Part shown: positions 44,583 through 44,722 of the stretch, in pieces
How positions within the stretch are numbered: the first letter of the stretch is position 1
Layout of the letters: each line of letters opens with the position of its first letter
Assembly (NCBI GenBank): GCA_016792685.1
Contig: JAEULQ010000005.1
Span: 1-44,722, forward strand
Reading direction: 5' to 3'
DNA from: Tabrizicola sp.
GTDB lineage: Bacteria > Pseudomonadota > Alphaproteobacteria > Rhodobacterales > Rhodobacteraceae
DNA length: 44,722 bases
Notes under the pieces: model-generated
Databases searched by the model: none
The model's input: only the letters and a program-made list of their open reading frames with translations
Told to the model about the DNA's origin: nothing
Made by a program: the position numbers and the translations under genes

Positions 44583-44722
44583 AGGAAGCCTCCGGAATCT
44601 TTGCCACCGGCCTTGGCGATGCCGCGGCGGCGCATGTACTCGGCGAAGCCGAGCAGGATGATCGAGAAACAGCCAAGCACCGTCCCAAGCGCCAGCATGG
44701 ATGGCACTTTGGCCGGGAAGCG
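44579..44722 (-). CDS. ABC transporter permease, C-terminal fragment
   Basis: The last 47 residues of a permease whose start lies beyond the window. The visible part contains a final membrane helix (SMLALGTVLGCFSIILLGFAEY) and a basic cytoplasmic tail (MRRRGIAKAGGKD), as in PotC/PotI-type permeases. Its TGA overlaps the start of the ATPase gene. Confidence 0.8.
   Translation of the reverse strand, partial: RFPAKVPSMLALGTVLGCFSIILLGFAEYMRRRGIAKAGGKDSGGFL

Overview
The window is about 44.7 kb of gene-dense, GC-rich chromosome from an alphaproteobacterium, almost certainly a member of the Rhodobacteraceae/Paracoccaceae (Rhodobacter, Gemmobacter, Paracoccus type). The evidence is the order dusB(nifR3)-ntrB-ntrC-ntrY-ntrX-trkA-trkH-hfq-hflX, an NtrC that lacks the sigma-54 GAFTGA loop, a fused ispDF gene, a GTTC-N7-GTTC SOS box at recA, and lineage-specific small proteins resembling the DUF6456 and DUF6477 families. 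I see no insertion sequence, phage, integrase, CRISPR array, tRNA or rRNA. It reads as core genome. No gene-free gap exceeds about 260 bases, and the gaps with visible structure are listed as features.

Layout. Positions 1-3.3 kb hold the end of a copper protein gene, recA with a translationally coupled MOSC-like gene, a divergent sulfotransferase-like gene and a SYLF-domain lipoprotein. Positions 3.3-6.7 kb hold a beta-hydroxyacid dehydrogenase and a penicillin-acylase-family amidase. Positions 6.8-18.75 kb, all on the minus strand, hold the nitrogen-regulation block dusB-ntrBC-ntrYX, then trkA-trkH (K+ uptake), hfq and hflX. Positions 18.9-21.0 kb are a tight plus-strand run ispDF-pgpA-pncC, followed by an ammonium transporter without glnK. 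Positions 22.3-29.5 kb hold an esterase, a COQ10/RatA-like protein, hpt with an overlapping 58-codon gene, a dihaem cytochrome c, lipA, an aquaporin, a LysE-type exporter and a DUF6456-like regulator. Positions 29.7-38.2 kb hold the DUF6477-like gene, a non-pyrrolysine MttB homologue, two outer-membrane proteins, guaA, a nitroreductase, an LtrA-like membrane protein and an EamA exporter. Positions 38.3-43.4 kb hold a P-loop ATPase, metA, an alpha/beta hydrolase, ppk2, a coupled tetR gene and a secreted protein with two SH3-like repeats. The window ends in a polyamine-type ABC importer (potA-like ATPase plus the end of a permease).

Functional links. Nitrogen control runs through the NtrB/NtrC and NtrY/NtrX pairs and probably touches the nearby ammonium transporter. 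recA is under an apparent LexA-type SOS box, and its downstream MOSC gene should share that control. Many neighbours overlap by 1-4 bases (recA/MOSC, dusB/ntrB, ntrB/ntrC, trkA/trkH, ispDF/pgpA, hpt/small gene, ppk2/tetR, permease/potA), which implies translational coupling. Convergent gene ends tend to carry strong hairpins.

I did not find a clear, wholly new multi-gene system. The least explained items are the nested palindromes between the DUF6456-like and DUF6477-like genes, the structured 250-base region after tetR, the tandem-hairpin elements at two convergent junctions, the recA-coupled MOSC gene, the ppk2-tetR pair and the orphan P-loop ATPase next to metA.
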